Shown here one piece after another: positions 27,048 through 35,698 of a stretch of DNA of 64,000 nt. The translations under genes and the position numbers were made by a program. The stretch is from Streptomyces iranensis. Lineage in GTDB: Bacteria > Actinomycetota > Actinomycetes > Streptomycetales > Streptomycetaceae. Numbering within the stretch: position 1 is the stretch's first letter; the number at the start of each line of letters is the position of its first letter. The stretch covers positions 372,001 to 436,000 of the forward strand of contig NZ_JAGGLR010000006.1 of NCBI RefSeq assembly GCF_017874715.1. Reading direction: 5' to 3'. The notes below the pieces were generated by a model that had not been told where the DNA came from, did not search any database, and was given only the letters and a program-made list of their open reading frames with translations.

Positions 27048-27676
27048 TGGCCGTCCGCCGTCGGAAGATGGCCGTCCGCCGTCGGAAGGCGGTCGCCCGC
27101 CACCGGAAGGTGGTCGTCCGCCACCGGGAGGTCGTAGACCCGCCGGACGCTGCTGCCCAGGCGGGCGATGTCCGCCCCGTAGACATGGATCGAGATCGCC
27201 TTCGCCCCGCAGGCGTTCCACACCCTGTGGATATCTCCGGGCGGCGCGAATCCGCACACCGCGCCGCGCGGATTGGCCACGTCCTCCACCGCGATCAGCC
27301 GCGAGCCCGGTCCGTCCGGCACGAGGCGGTAGCGCCGCTCGTGCTCCTCGCCCTCGTGGACGCCGGTCACACACCAGGACACATGGTCATGGATCGCCGT
27401 GCGCTGGCCGGGCAGCCACACCAGCGCGACGATCGAGAAGCTGCCGTCGGGCTCGGCGTGCAGGATGTGCTGGCGGTAGCGGTCGGGGTCGCCCTCGCGC
27501 TGCCCGGGGGTGAGCAGATCGTCCGCGCCGAGGTGGGGCGCGAGCCGCTCGCCCACCAGATAGGCGGTCACATCGGGCGCCAGGCCCCGGCCGACGGCCT
27601 CGCGGACGTCGCCGACGAACGCGCCGAGGCGTGCCGTGAGAAGACGGGAGGACGGATACGCGGTCGGGGTGGTCAT
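27044..27676 (-). CDS. Cysteine dioxygenase-type cupin enzyme
   Basis: Non-heme iron dioxygenase of 210 residues, expected to turn cysteine plus O2 into cysteine sulfinate. Cupin motif 1 shows the His ligands in AIHDHVSWCVTGVHEGEEHE, and the third His is in PPGDIHRVWN. The Cys in SWCVTG occupies the position of the Cys-Tyr cross-link cysteine. Odd feature: the last 25 residues are tandem repeats (DHLPVAGDRLPTADGHLPTA), encoded by near-identical 21-24 base units. Upstream of, and coupled to, the YeiH exporter; preceded by the LysR gene with shared CCGCTTATGG sites. Confidence 0.88.
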   Translation of the reverse strand: MTTPTAYPSSRLLTARLGAFVGDVREAVGRGLAPDVTAYLVGERLAPHLGADDLLTPGQREGDPDRYRQHILHAEPDGSFSIVALVWLPGQRTAIHDHVSWCVTGVHEGEEHERRYRLVPDGPGSRLIAVEDVANPRGAVCGFAPPGDIHRVWNACGAKAISIHVYGADIARLGSSVRRVYDLPVADDHLPVAGDRLPTADGHLPTADGQ

Positions 27677-27741
27677 GGCGGCAGCGTCCTGCCGCCCGCA
27701 CCATCACGTCCAACGACAGGTTGTTGAGCCCTCCCCAAGCT

Positions 27742-27766
27742 CCGCTTATGGGTGAGGCGCTTATGG
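27742..27766 (-). promoter_or_regulatory. LysR box pair upstream of cysteine dioxygenase
   Basis: CCGCTTATGG (27742-27751) and GCGCTTATGG (27757-27766), direct repeats with 15-base period, 66-90 bases before the dioxygenase start. The same 10-mer occurs in the lysR upstream region. Confidence 0.6.
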
Positions 27767-27774
27767 GTAAGGGG

Positions 27775-28680
27775 TCAACAACCGACCCGGTTCCCGGCCA
27801 CCGTCCTCAGCTCCTCCAGCACCCGCGCGGTGGCCGGTATCCCCAGGTGCTCGCGGAGGACGTACGCCGAGACATGGCGGCGCGAGGCGGGGTCCAGGGC
27901 GCGCCCGGTGACCTTCTGGTGGCACAGGAACGACAGCACCAGGCCCGGCATCATCGCCACGCCGAGCCCGGCCGCGACCATGCTCTGCACCACCAGATTG
28001 TCATCGGTGGTGAAGGCGATGTCCGGGGCGAAGCCCTGCTCGGCGCATTCGTGCAGGAAGTTGGCGCGGCACCGCAGACATCCGGCGATCCAGCGCTCCT
28101 CGCTCAGCTCGGCCAGCTTGACCGCCCGCCGCCGGGCCAGCGGGTGCCCGGTCGGCAGCAGCACCGTCAGCTGGTCCTCCAGCAGCGGGATCTCCACCAG
28201 CTCGGCGGGTGCCTCCTCACGCAGCCCGGGATAGGTGAAGGCGAGGGTGATGTCGCACTCCCCACGCACCACCCGCCCCAGCGAATCCGGCGGCTCGCCC
28301 TCCAGCAGCTCCACCCGCACCCCCGGATGGGCGGCGGCGAGCCGGGCCATGGTCTCGGGGATGAGGGTCGCGTTGGCGCTGGGGAAGGCGCAGACCCGCA
28401 CCCGGCCCGAGCGCAGCCGGGTGATGGCGCTCATCTGCTGCTGGGCGGTGGAGATGCTGGTCAGAATGGTGTCGGCGTGCCGGGCGAGGGTCTCCCCCGC
28501 CTCGGTGAGCCGCATCCCCCGGCCGACCCGGATGAACAGCGGACTGCCCACGGCCCGTTCGAGCGCCTTCATCTGCTGGGTGATGGCCGGCTGGGTGTAC
28601 CCGAGGGCACGGGCGGCCCCGGAGTAGGAGCCGGAGCGGACCACCTCGTGAAACGTCTTGATGTGCCGGGAATCGAACAC
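27775..28680 (-). CDS. LysR-family regulator of the sulfur cassette
   Basis: LysR-type regulator of 301 residues. Winged helix-turn-helix at residues 1-65 (MFDSRHIKTFHEVVRSGSYS, GAARALGYTQPAITQQMKAL) with a CysB-like substrate-binding domain from about 90. Start GTG 28680; the frame extends upstream but those codons lie in repeat DNA. It precedes the dioxygenase and exporter in the same direction, with 98 bases between. The CCGCTTATGG motif at 28711-28720 upstream of its own start and at 27742-27766 before the dioxygenase suggests that it controls both. Confidence 0.9.
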   Translation of the reverse strand: MFDSRHIKTFHEVVRSGSYSGAARALGYTQPAITQQMKALERAVGSPLFIRVGRGMRLTEAGETLARHADTILTSISTAQQQMSAITRLRSGRVRVCAFPSANATLIPETMARLAAAHPGVRVELLEGEPPDSLGRVVRGECDITLAFTYPGLREEAPAELVEIPLLEDQLTVLLPTGHPLARRRAVKLAELSEERWIAGCLRCRANFLHECAEQGFAPDIAFTTDDNLVVQSMVAAGLGVAMMPGLVLSFLCHQKVTGRALDPASRRHVSAYVLREHLGIPATARVLEELRTVAGNRVGC

Positions 28681-28710
28681 ACTCGCATCATACGGAGCCC
28701 GGAACCGAAA

Positions 28711-28720
28711 CCATAAGCGG
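28711..28720 (-). promoter_or_regulatory. LysR box upstream of lysR
   Basis: CCGCTTATGG on the minus strand, an exact copy of the site before the cysteine dioxygenase gene, 31 bases upstream of the GTG start. Confidence 0.55.
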
Positions 28721-28780
28721 GATTTGGGGCCACACAAGATCACCCCTACCGGCGCTTTTGCGTCACGCGGAGCGCCGCGC

Positions 28781-28890
28781 CACTGAGCCCGGCCACCGAG
28801 CCCGGCCACTGAGCCGGGCCGGAGCCGCGCCACGGCCCGGCGCCATGAGACATACCGCCCGGCGCCACGCGACATACCGCCCGGCGCCAC
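28781..28890. repeat. Two short tandem repeats
   Basis: A 13-base unit CACTGAGCCCGGC occurs nearly three times (28781-28818). Then a 20-base unit GACATACCGCCCGGCGCCAC occurs twice exactly (28849-28868 and 28871-28890). Between divergent lysR and hydrolase genes. Confidence 0.75.
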
Positions 28891-28962
28891 ACCCGGTACA
28901 CGAGGACACCCGGTCAAGCGTCAAGCACGGTCAAGAAGGCGAAGCTGGGGCAAGCTGACCCC

Positions 28963-29838
28963 ATGCCGCACTACACCTCGTACGACGGAACCGAGCTGGC
29001 CTACCGCGTCCTGGAGGCCCGGGACGGCTCGGCGGGGCCACCGCTGATCTGCCTGGCGGGCGGGCCGGGGCGGAACGCCGCCTATCTGGGCGACCTCGGC
29101 GGGCTGGACGCCCATCACACCCTCCTCATCCCCGACAGCCGCGGCACCGGGGACTCCCCGCCGGCCTTCGACCCCATCGGCTACGCCTTCCCCGGGCTCG
29201 CCGAGGACCTCGAGGCGCTCCGCCGCCATCTGGACCTCGTCCGCTTCCCGCTGCTCGCCCATGACGCGGCCGCCGCCACGGCCCAGGCGTACGCGGCCGC
29301 CCACCCCGAGCGGCTCAGCCGGCTGATCCTGGTCAGTCCGGGCGCCCGGCTGCAGGGCGAACTCCCCGAGGACGCCCGGGAGATCTTCGAATCCCGCGCC
29401 GGCGAGCCTTGGTGGCAGGACGCGTACACGGCGGTGCAGCTGCTGCCCGACACCACCGACCTCGCCGAGATGCGCAGGCTGCTGCTCCAGGCCGCCCCCA
29501 TGGCGTACGGCCGCTGGGAGGAGCCTCAGCGGGCGCACGCCGAGAGCGAGGGCGAGCAGCTGGGGCGGGTGGCGCGGGCGGGCTTCTGGCAGGGCGTCGA
29601 CGAGGCGGGGCGGCGCGCGGTGCTGGCCCGGCTGCACGAGGTGCCGTGCCCCGTACTGGCGATCACCGGCGACCGGGACGCGGTGACCGGGATGCGGGCC
29701 GGAGAGCTGGTGGCCGAGTCCTTCCCGGACGGCCAGGCGCGGCCGCTGCCCGGGGTGGGCCACTATCCGTGGGTCGACGAGCCGGATCTCTTCCGCCAGG
29801 TGGTCGAGGACTTCCTGGCGCAGCGCCCCACGCGGTGA
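28963..29838 (+). CDS. Alpha/beta hydrolase of proline-iminopeptidase type with Asp nucleophile
   Basis: Alpha/beta hydrolase of 291 residues. The oxyanion loop LAGGPGRNAA and the following DSRGTGDSP match proline iminopeptidases. The nucleophile elbow, normally G-x-S-x-G, reads AHDAA with Asp at residue 101, as in haloalkane and fluoroacetate dehalogenases or epoxide hydrolases. The remaining triad members look intact (acid in ITGDRDAV, His in GVGHYPWVD). Peptidase activity is therefore doubtful; an ester-intermediate hydrolase is possible. The 3' end lies in a perfect 17-bp tandem duplication containing the stop codon. Confidence 0.85.
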   Translation: MPHYTSYDGTELAYRVLEARDGSAGPPLICLAGGPGRNAAYLGDLGGLDAHHTLLIPDSRGTGDSPPAFDPIGYAFPGLAEDLEALRRHLDLVRFPLLAHDAAAATAQAYAAAHPERLSRLILVSPGARLQGELPEDAREIFESRAGEPWWQDAYTAVQLLPDTTDLAEMRRLLLQAAPMAYGRWEEPQRAHAESEGEQLGRVARAGFWQGVDEAGRRAVLARLHEVPCPVLAITGDRDAVTGMRAGELVAESFPDGQARPLPGVGHYPWVDEPDLFRQVVEDFLAQRPTR

Positions 29839-29856
29839 AGCGCCCCACGCGGTGAA
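29823..29856 (+). repeat. Perfect 17-bp tandem duplication at hydrolase stop codon
   Basis: GCGCCCCACGCGGTGAA occurs twice back to back, and a degenerate third copy, CCCACGCCGTGAA, follows at 29870-29882. The first copy contains the TGA stop. Confidence 0.85.
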
Positions 29857-30028
29857 AACAGGCCGTGTGCCCACGCCGTGAAGGGGGCCGGGGCGCGCCC
29901 GGCGGGGGCGCCCCGGCGGGCCATGAACGGCGGGCCATGAACGCAGTGTGTCAGTCGTATGGCAGCCCCCGCCGCGCCGTTGTGCCCGCCCCGCTCCCGG
30001 CCTACCGTCGGGAACACAGCACGACATC

Positions 30029-30100
30029 GGCCGTGTGCCCGAGTGGTTGAGGGGCTCGACTGCAAATCGAGTTACGTGGGTTCGATTCCCGCCACGGCCT
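30029..30100 (+). tRNA. tRNA-Cys (GCA)
   Basis: Full cloverleaf: acceptor GGCCGTG pairs with CACGGCC. Anticodon stem CTCGA/TCGAG with loop CTGCAAA gives anticodon GCA. T arm GTGGG-TTCGATT-CCCGC. Discriminator base U73, a tRNA-Cys identity element, followed by CC without an encoded full CCA. Confidence 0.95.
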
Positions 30101-30102
30101 CC

Positions 30103-30456
30103 GATGGACCGTCGATCGGCCCGTCCTGGTGAACTTCCGGCCAATCTCTGGACACCCGGAGGCGCTGGGCGCATGCTCGGACCCGTATCGCTGAAACCAT
30201 CCCCGAAGGGGCGACAGGTTCCCTTTTCGGAAGATTCGGATAACCGCGTTCACACGACCGTCACCGAATGGTTTCCGACTCTCCGCAAGGCATGTAAAGA
30301 TTCTCCGCCTCCCGGTTAAAATCGCGTCAACTTCCCGGACCCGCTCGCGGTCCCGCAAGGTTCCTCTTTTAAGGTCGGACCGGCGCCTGCAACCACTCCC
30401 CGTGACCGCCAGGCATTTCCGACTCGACCACGCCTCTTATCCCGTATGGGGGAATT
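30103..30456. other. Upstream region of NRPS, relatively AT-rich
   Basis: No gene supported. AT content is higher than in neighbouring DNA, as expected for a promoter region. It contains a small hairpin GGACC-N7-GGTCC (30337-30353) and an A/T-rich GTTAAAATCGCG patch (about 30315). I cannot place a sigma-factor promoter with confidence. Confidence 0.4.
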
Positions 30457-33400
30457 TTGCAGCCCGACGCCAGGGGTACCCGCCTCCCGCTGTCGACCAG
30501 CCAGAGCGAAATCTGGCTGGGCCAGCAACTGACACCGGAGAGCACTCGCTTCCGGGTGGGCGAGTATCTGGAAATCCATGGCCCGGTCGACCGGGAGCTG
30601 TTTGAATCGGCGCTCCGTCAGGCGGTCGCCGAAACCGAGCCGTACAACACGCGTTTCGGCGCGGACGACGGGGTGCCGTGGCAGGTCCTGGAACCGGTGA
30701 CCGACTGGGAGTTGCCGTATCTCGACGTCAGCGGCGAGGCGGAGCCCCGGGCGGCGGCCGAGCGGTGGATGCGGGCGGAGATGGCCCGGCCGACCGATCT
30801 GACCCGCGCCCCGTTGTTCGCCTTCGCTCTGTTCAAGCTGGGCCCGGAGCAGTTCGCGTGGTATCAGGCGCCGCATCACATCGTGACGGATGCCGCGGGG
30901 GCGGCCGGCACCGCACGGCGGGTGGCGGAGCTCTACACGCGGCGCGTGGCCGGAGACGGTGACAGGGCCGGGAACGGGGCCGACGAGGACCGGTGCGAGA
31001 CGGACCCGGGGGCCGATCGCGGATCTCTCCGGGACATGCTCGAATGGGATGAGAAATACCGCGCGTCGGACGATTTCGACACGGACCGAAAATACTGGCT
31101 GGAGCGGTTCGGGGATTGCCCGGAACCAGCCCGGCTCGCCGGGCGGCCGGGCAAGAACCTGCGGGACTTCCGGCGCGAGACCGCGTATCTGACCGAGGAG
31201 GAGGCGACCGCGCTGCGCGGTGCCGCGCGAAAGGCGGGCACCCACTGGTCGGCCCTGATGATCGCGGCGACCGCCGCTTATCTGCACCGGATGACCGGAA
31301 AGCGGGACATCATTCTCACCCTGCCGGTATCGGCCCGTACCGACGCCGCGATGCGCGCACATCCGGGCATGTTCGCCAACGTCGCCCCGCTCCGGCTCGA
31401 CGTCACCCCGCATATGCGGGTGCGGGATCTCATCCGACGGGCCTCGAAGGAGGCGCGAAAGGCGCTGCGGCATCAGCGCTACCGCCGTATCGACATGGTG
31501 CGGGATCTGCATCTCCCGGACGGGGGCAACAATTTCCTGGGCCCCCACGTCAACATCATGTCCTTCGAGTACGACTTCGACTTCGCGGGACATCGCGTCA
31601 CCGCCCACAATATTTCGAACGGGCTGGTCGAGGACCTGTCGATCATGGCCTATGACCGGTCCGACGGCACGGGCATCCGCATCGACCTCAACGCCAACGC
31701 GGATCTGTACGGCGAGGAGGACCTGGCCGCCCACCGCGCCCGCTTCCTCACGCTCGTCCACGCCTTCGCCGACGCCTCGGACCCCGAGCGCACCATCGGC
31801 GGCATCGAGCTGCTGACCGTCGAGGAACGGGCCAAGGTGCTGGCCTGGAGCGGCCACCGGAGCACGGACGGCAGCACTGGCGGCAGCACGGACAGCGGCA
31901 CGCACAGCGGCGCGGACAGCGGCACGAGCGGCGGCACGGACCGCAGCACGGCAACGGAGACTCCCGCGGTCCCGGACATCCCCGCCGCCACGCTCCCCGA
32001 CCTGTTCGCCGCGCAGGCCGCCCGCACCCCCTCCGCGGTGGCGGTCGGCGACGGCACGGCCTCCCTCACCTACGCCGAGCTCAACCGCGCCGCGAACCGC
32101 CTGGCGCATCTGCTGATAGCCCGGGGCGCGGGCCCCGAACGGCTCGTCGCCCTCGCCCTCCCTCGCTCGGCCGACCTGATCGTCGCCGTGCTCGCGGTGC
32201 TCAAGTCCGGGGCCGGATACCTCCCGCTGGACCCCGGCTATCCGCGCGAGCGCCTGGAGCTGATGCTCCGGCAGGCCGACCCGACGCTCGTCATCACCAC
32301 CGGCGACCTCGCCGGAACGCTGACCGGGGCGGCCTCCGCCGCGCTGCCCCTGGACGCTCCGGACACCCTTACGGCCCTCGCCGGACAGCCCGAGGACGAC
32401 CCCACCGACGCACAGCGCCGCGCCCCGCTCTCCCCCGGGCACCCCGCGTACACGATCTTCACCTCCGGCTCCACCGGCACCCCCAAGGGCGTCGTCGTGC
32501 CCCACCAGAACGTGGTCCGGCTCTTCGGCGCCACCGACGGCTGGTTCCGGTTCCGCGCCGACGACGTGTGGACCATGTTCCACAGCTACGCCTTCGACTT
32601 CTCGGTCTGGGAGATCTGGGGCCCGCTGCTGCACGGCGGCCGGCTCGTGGTCGTCCCGCACGCGATCAGCCGCTCCCCCGACGCGTTCCTGCGCCTGCTC
32701 GCGGACGAACGGGTCACCGTGCTCAGCCAGACCCCCTCCGCCTTCCAGCAGCTCATCCACGCGGACCAGGAGGACCCCGCGACCGGAGCGAGGCTCACCG
32801 CGCTGCGCGCCGTCGTCTTCGGCGGCGAGGCGCTGGACCTGCGGCGGTTGGCGGACTGGTACGCGCGACACTCCGACACCGCGCCCGTGCTGGTGAACAT
32901 GTACGGGATCACCGAGACCACCGTGCACGTCACCTACCGCGCCCTGGACCGCGCGGCCGCCGCGACCCTGCCCGGCAGCGTCGTCGGCACCGGCATCCCC
33001 GATCTGCGGGTCCAGGTACTGGACACGGCGCTGCGCCCGGCCGTGCCGGGGACGGTCGGCGAGATGTACGTATCGGGGCCGGGTCTGGCCCGCGGCTATC
33101 TGAACCGTCCGGGGCTGACGGCCCAACGGTTCGTCGCCGATCCGTACGGCGCCCCCGGCGAGCGGATGTACCGCACCGGCGACCTGGCCCGGTGGACCGC
33201 CGACGGGGAGCTGGAGTACCTCGGCCGCGCCGACGACCAGGTCAAGATCCGCGGCTTCCGGATCGAGCTGGGCGAGGTCGAGGAGGCGGTGCGGTCGCTC
33301 CCCGGCGTCGAGCGGGCGGTCATCGTCGCGCACGAGACCCGGCCCGGGGACAAGCGGCTCATCGCCTATGTCGTACCGGCCGGCGGCCACGGCCAGGACG

Positions 33401-34719
33401 CCGGCACCGACGCCGATGGGAACGCCGACCTGGACCCCGCCGGAATCCGCCGCGCGGTGGCCCGCCGGCTGCCCGACCACATGGTCCCGGCCGCCGCCGT
33501 CGTCCTGGACGACCTGCCGCTGACCGAGACCGGTAAGGTCAACCGCCGGGCCCTGCCCGCCCCCGACCTCACCGGCACCGCCGCCTCGCGCGCACCGCGC
33601 ACGGCGCGCGAGCGGACCCTGTGCGGGCTGTTCGCCGAGGTGCTCGGCCTTCCCTCGGTCGGCGTCGACGACGGGTTCTTCGAACTCGGCGGCCATTCGA
33701 TGCTCGCGGCCCGGCTCGTCTCCAGGGTCCGCGACGCACTCGACGTCCCCCTGGAGGTCCGCACCCTCTTCGAGGCGTCGACCGTCGCCCAGCTCGCCGA
33801 GCGCCTCGACGAGGACGAGACGGCGGACAAAGCGGCGGACGAGGACGAGGCGGCCGATGGCCGTACGGTGGAGCGCGGGCTGGAGCCGCTGCTCACGCTG
33901 CGCGCCCAGGGGCGTCATGCCCCGCTGTTCTGCGTCCACCCCGGCGGCGGCCTCGGCTGGCTCTACACCGGTCTGCTGCGCCATCTCGGCCCCGAACGCC
34001 CGGTCTACGCCCTCCAGTCGCGCGGGCTCCATGAGGACGAGATCCTGCCCTCCAGCGTGGACGAGATGGCCGCCGACTATCTGCGGCAGATCCGCGAGGT
34101 CCGGCCCGAGGGCCCGTACCACCTCCTGGGCTGGTCCTTCGGCGGTCTGGTGGCGTACGCGATGGCGACACGGCTCCAGCGCGAGGGCGAGCGGGTCGGC
34201 GTGCTGTCGATCCTGGACGCCTACCCCGACAACCAGTGGGAGTTCGGGCTGCCCGACTACAGCAAGCGCGAGTGGCTGGAGATGCTCCTGGAGAGCCTGC
34301 GGGGCGGCGACATCATCATCCCGTGGGCCGGGACGGCCGAGTTCGCCGAGACCGCCGACGAGCCGGAGCGCGACGCCGCCGAACTGGCCGCGGACCTCGT
34401 GCGCGAGTCCGGACTGCCCGCGCGGCTGCTGGCGGGCGAGGCCACGTTCCCGCTGCTGGACATCATGCGCAGCGATATCGAGCTGACGAAGAAGTTCCGC
34501 CCGGACCGGTTCAACGGCGATCTGCTGCTGTTCGCGGCGGAGTACGAGACCCCCGGCTTCCCGCGTCCGGCGCACACCCCGGAGTCGTGGCGGCCGCATC
34601 TGGACGGTGCGGTGAAGGTGCACCATGTGCGGGCGCAGCACCACCACATGATGCGCCAGGAGCATGTGGCCCGGATCGGCCCGGTGGTGGCGGCGGCGCT
34701 GGACCGCGCCCGGAACTGA
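30457..34719 (+). CDS. Single-module NRPS, C-A(Thr)-PCP-TE (EntF-like layout)
   Basis: Non-ribosomal peptide synthetase of 1420 residues. Condensation domain (about 8-450) with HHIVTDA at 140-146, so the HHxxxD core is intact but the final Gly is Ala. A Ser/Thr/Gly repeat linker (about 467-500) leads to the adenylation domain (about 510-1030). Its core motifs are [28 protein letters not shown] and KIRGFRIE. Specificity residues read by alignment to GrsA are D-F-W-S-V-G-M-V-H-K, one conservative step or two from the threonine code. PCP LGGHSM near 1079, then thioesterase with GWSFGG. TTG start with GGGGGA upstream. A starting C domain implies an acyl or aminoacyl donor made elsewhere; no aryl-acid or MbtH gene is nearby. 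Confidence 0.93.
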   Translation: MQPDARGTRLPLSTSQSEIWLGQQLTPESTRFRVGEYLEIHGPVDRELFESALRQAVAETEPYNTRFGADDGVPWQVLEPVTDWELPYLDVSGEAEPRAAAERWMRAEMARPTDLTRAPLFAFALFKLGPEQFAWYQAPHHIVTDAAGAAGTARRVAELYTRRVAGDGDRAGNGADEDRCETDPGADRGSLRDMLEWDEKYRASDDFDTDRKYWLERFGDCPEPARLAGRPGKNLRDFRRETAYLTEEEATALRGAARKAGTHWSALMIAATAAYLHRMTGKRDIILTLPVSARTDAAMRAHPGMFANVAPLRLDVTPHMRVRDLIRRASKEARKALRHQRYRRIDMVRDLHLPDGGNNFLGPHVNIMSFEYDFDFAGHRVTAHNISNGLVEDLSIMAYDRSDGTGIRIDLNANADLYGEEDLAAHRARFLTLVHAFADASDPERTIGGIELLTVEERAKVLAWSGHRSTDGSTGGSTDSGTHSGADSGTSGGTDRSTATETPAVPDIPAATLPDLFAAQAARTPSAVAVGDGTASLTYAELNRAANRLAHLLIARGAGPERLVALALPRSADLIVAVLAVLKSGAGYLPLDPGYPRERLELMLRQADPTLVITTGDLAGTLTGAASAALPLDAPDTLTALAGQPEDDPTDAQRRAPLSPGHPAYTIFTSGSTGTPKGVVVPHQNVVRLFGATDGWFRFRADDVWTMFHSYAFDFSVWEIWGPLLHGGRLVVVPHAISRSPDAFLRLLADERVTVLSQTPSAFQQLIHADQEDPATGARLTALRAVVFGGEALDLRRLADWYARHSDTAPVLVNMYGITETTVHVTYRALDRAAAATLPGSVVGTGIPDLRVQVLDTALRPAVPGTVGEMYVSGPGLARGYLNRPGLTAQRFVADPYGAPGERMYRTGDLARWTADGELEYLGRADDQVKIRGFRIELGEVEEAVRSLPGVERAVIVAHETRPGDKRLIAYVVPAGGHGQDAGTDADGNADLDPAGIRRAVARRLPDHMVPAAAVVLDDLPLTETGKVNRRALPAPDLTGTAASRAPRTARERTLCGLFAEVLGLPSVGVDDGFFELGGHSMLAARLVSRVRDALDVPLEVRTLFEASTVAQLAERLDEDETADKAADEDEAADGRTVERGLEPLLTLRAQGRHAPLFCVHPGGGLGWLYTGLLRHLGPERPVYALQSRGLHEDEILPSSVDEMAADYLRQIREVRPEGPYHLLGWSFGGLVAYAMATRLQREGERVGVLSILDAYPDNQWEFGLPDYSKREWLEMLLESLRGGDIIIPWAGTAEFAETADEPERDAAELAADLVRESGLPARLLAGEATFPLLDIMRSDIELTKKFRPDRFNGDLLLFAAEYETPGFPRPAHTPESWRPHLDGAVKVHHVRAQHHHMMRQEHVARIGPVVAAALDRARN

Positions 34720-34737
34720 AGGGCCGGGGCCCGGGGT

Positions 34738-34791
34738 CCGGGTCGGGGCAGCCCCCGAGGGGGCGGCCCCTCGGGCCGGGCCCCGACCCGG
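34738..34791 (+). terminator. Strong hairpin after NRPS
   Basis: Outer 12-bp stem CCGGGTCGGGGC / GCCCCGACCCGG with an inner GCCCCCGAGGG / CCCTCGGGC stem. It may reduce read-through into the next gene. Confidence 0.75.
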
Positions 34792-34945
34792 ATTTCGCCT
34801 ATGGGCCCTTCGCCGATCACAATTCAGCCAGGCGCCCCATCTCGTTCTCCTGCTCTCCTACGCAGGTGAGCAGGGTGGGCGCCTTCATGTGGAGAAGGAG
34901 ATGAGCTCCCAGCGAGGAGGCACGTAGTTGGAAGGAAGGCTGGCC

Positions 34946-35638
34946 ATGACAGTGGACGTAACGGACGAGGTGGAGCGGTTCATTCTGGGGGACCGGTTCG
35001 CCTGCCTGGCGGGACGGTCCGCCTGGCGCAAGGGTGGCATCACCCATCGTCACTACGACCTGATGGGATCCGACGACTCGGCCCGGCTGATGGCACTCGA
35101 TCTCGCGGATTTCGTGGACTCGGCCGACTGGAGCCACCGGTCGTTCACGAGCTTCATCGCGACCTTCGAGCGACCTCGCGGGGTGGATGAACTGCGGTTC
35201 GAGGAGCTGCTGTGGGAACAGCTCCAGCTACTCCACGAACAGGACTCCCGGTCCTATCGCTGGGCCGAGGGCCGTTCATCCGATCCGCAGGCCGAGGAGT
35301 TCGCCTACAGCGTCGCCGGTCACCCCTTCTTCGTCATCGGTCTGCACGAGACCCACCGCCGCTGGGGCCGCCGTCCGCCCTTCCCGATGCTGGCCTTCAA
35401 CTCCCATGAGCAGTTCGACCGCATCAAGGGCGCCAAGATGTGGGACCGGCTGGCGGAGAAGATACGCAAGCAGGACATCCAGCTCCAGGGCGACATAAAC
35501 CCCAACCTGCTCGAGTACGAGGAGCTCTCCGAGGCCCGCCGCTACTCCGGCCGCCCGAAGCCCGCTGACTGGCAGTGCCCGTTCGCCGCCCACGAGGGCG
35601 AGCGCGAGCCCGCCCTGACGGGTCCGCCCCCGGCCTGA
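34946..35638 (+). CDS. YqcI/YcgG-family (GntA-like) putative heme N-oxygenase
   Basis: Protein of 230 residues matching the YqcI/YcgG family. The characterised member GntA is a heme enzyme that N-hydroxylates a guanidine group in guanitoxin biosynthesis. Family landmarks are the N-terminal RFACLAGRSAWRKG with Cys20, the candidate axial heme thiolate, a central FTSFIATFERPRGVDELRFE, and LWEQLQLLHEQD followed by HPFFVIGLHE. The likely job is N-hydroxylation of an amino-acid or guanidino substrate. Two starts are plausible: ATG 34946 (chosen) and TTG 34928, the latter with a strong GAGGAGG. It follows the NRPS by 226 bases in the same direction, suggesting a shared pathway. Confidence 0.82.
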   Translation: MTVDVTDEVERFILGDRFACLAGRSAWRKGGITHRHYDLMGSDDSARLMALDLADFVDSADWSHRSFTSFIATFERPRGVDELRFEELLWEQLQLLHEQDSRSYRWAEGRSSDPQAEEFAYSVAGHPFFVIGLHETHRRWGRRPPFPMLAFNSHEQFDRIKGAKMWDRLAEKIRKQDIQLQGDINPNLLEYEELSEARRYSGRPKPADWQCPFAAHEGEREPALTGPPPA

Positions 35639-35651
35639 GCGCACAGCACCT

Positions 35652-35684
35652 GTCACCGGCGGGCGGCTGGCGCCCGCCGGTGAC
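35652..35684. terminator. Bidirectional terminator
   Basis: Perfect 14-bp stem GTCACCGGCGGGCG / CGCCCGCCGGTGAC with loop GCTGG, between convergent genes. Confidence 0.9.
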
Positions 35685-35698
35685 GGCCACGGCGGCCG

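Noticed and set aside
30316..34665. 1449-codon open frame antisense to the NRPS
   Set aside because: Composition follows third-position GC bias of the real gene; no domain is recognisable and the sense strand has clear NRPS motifs.
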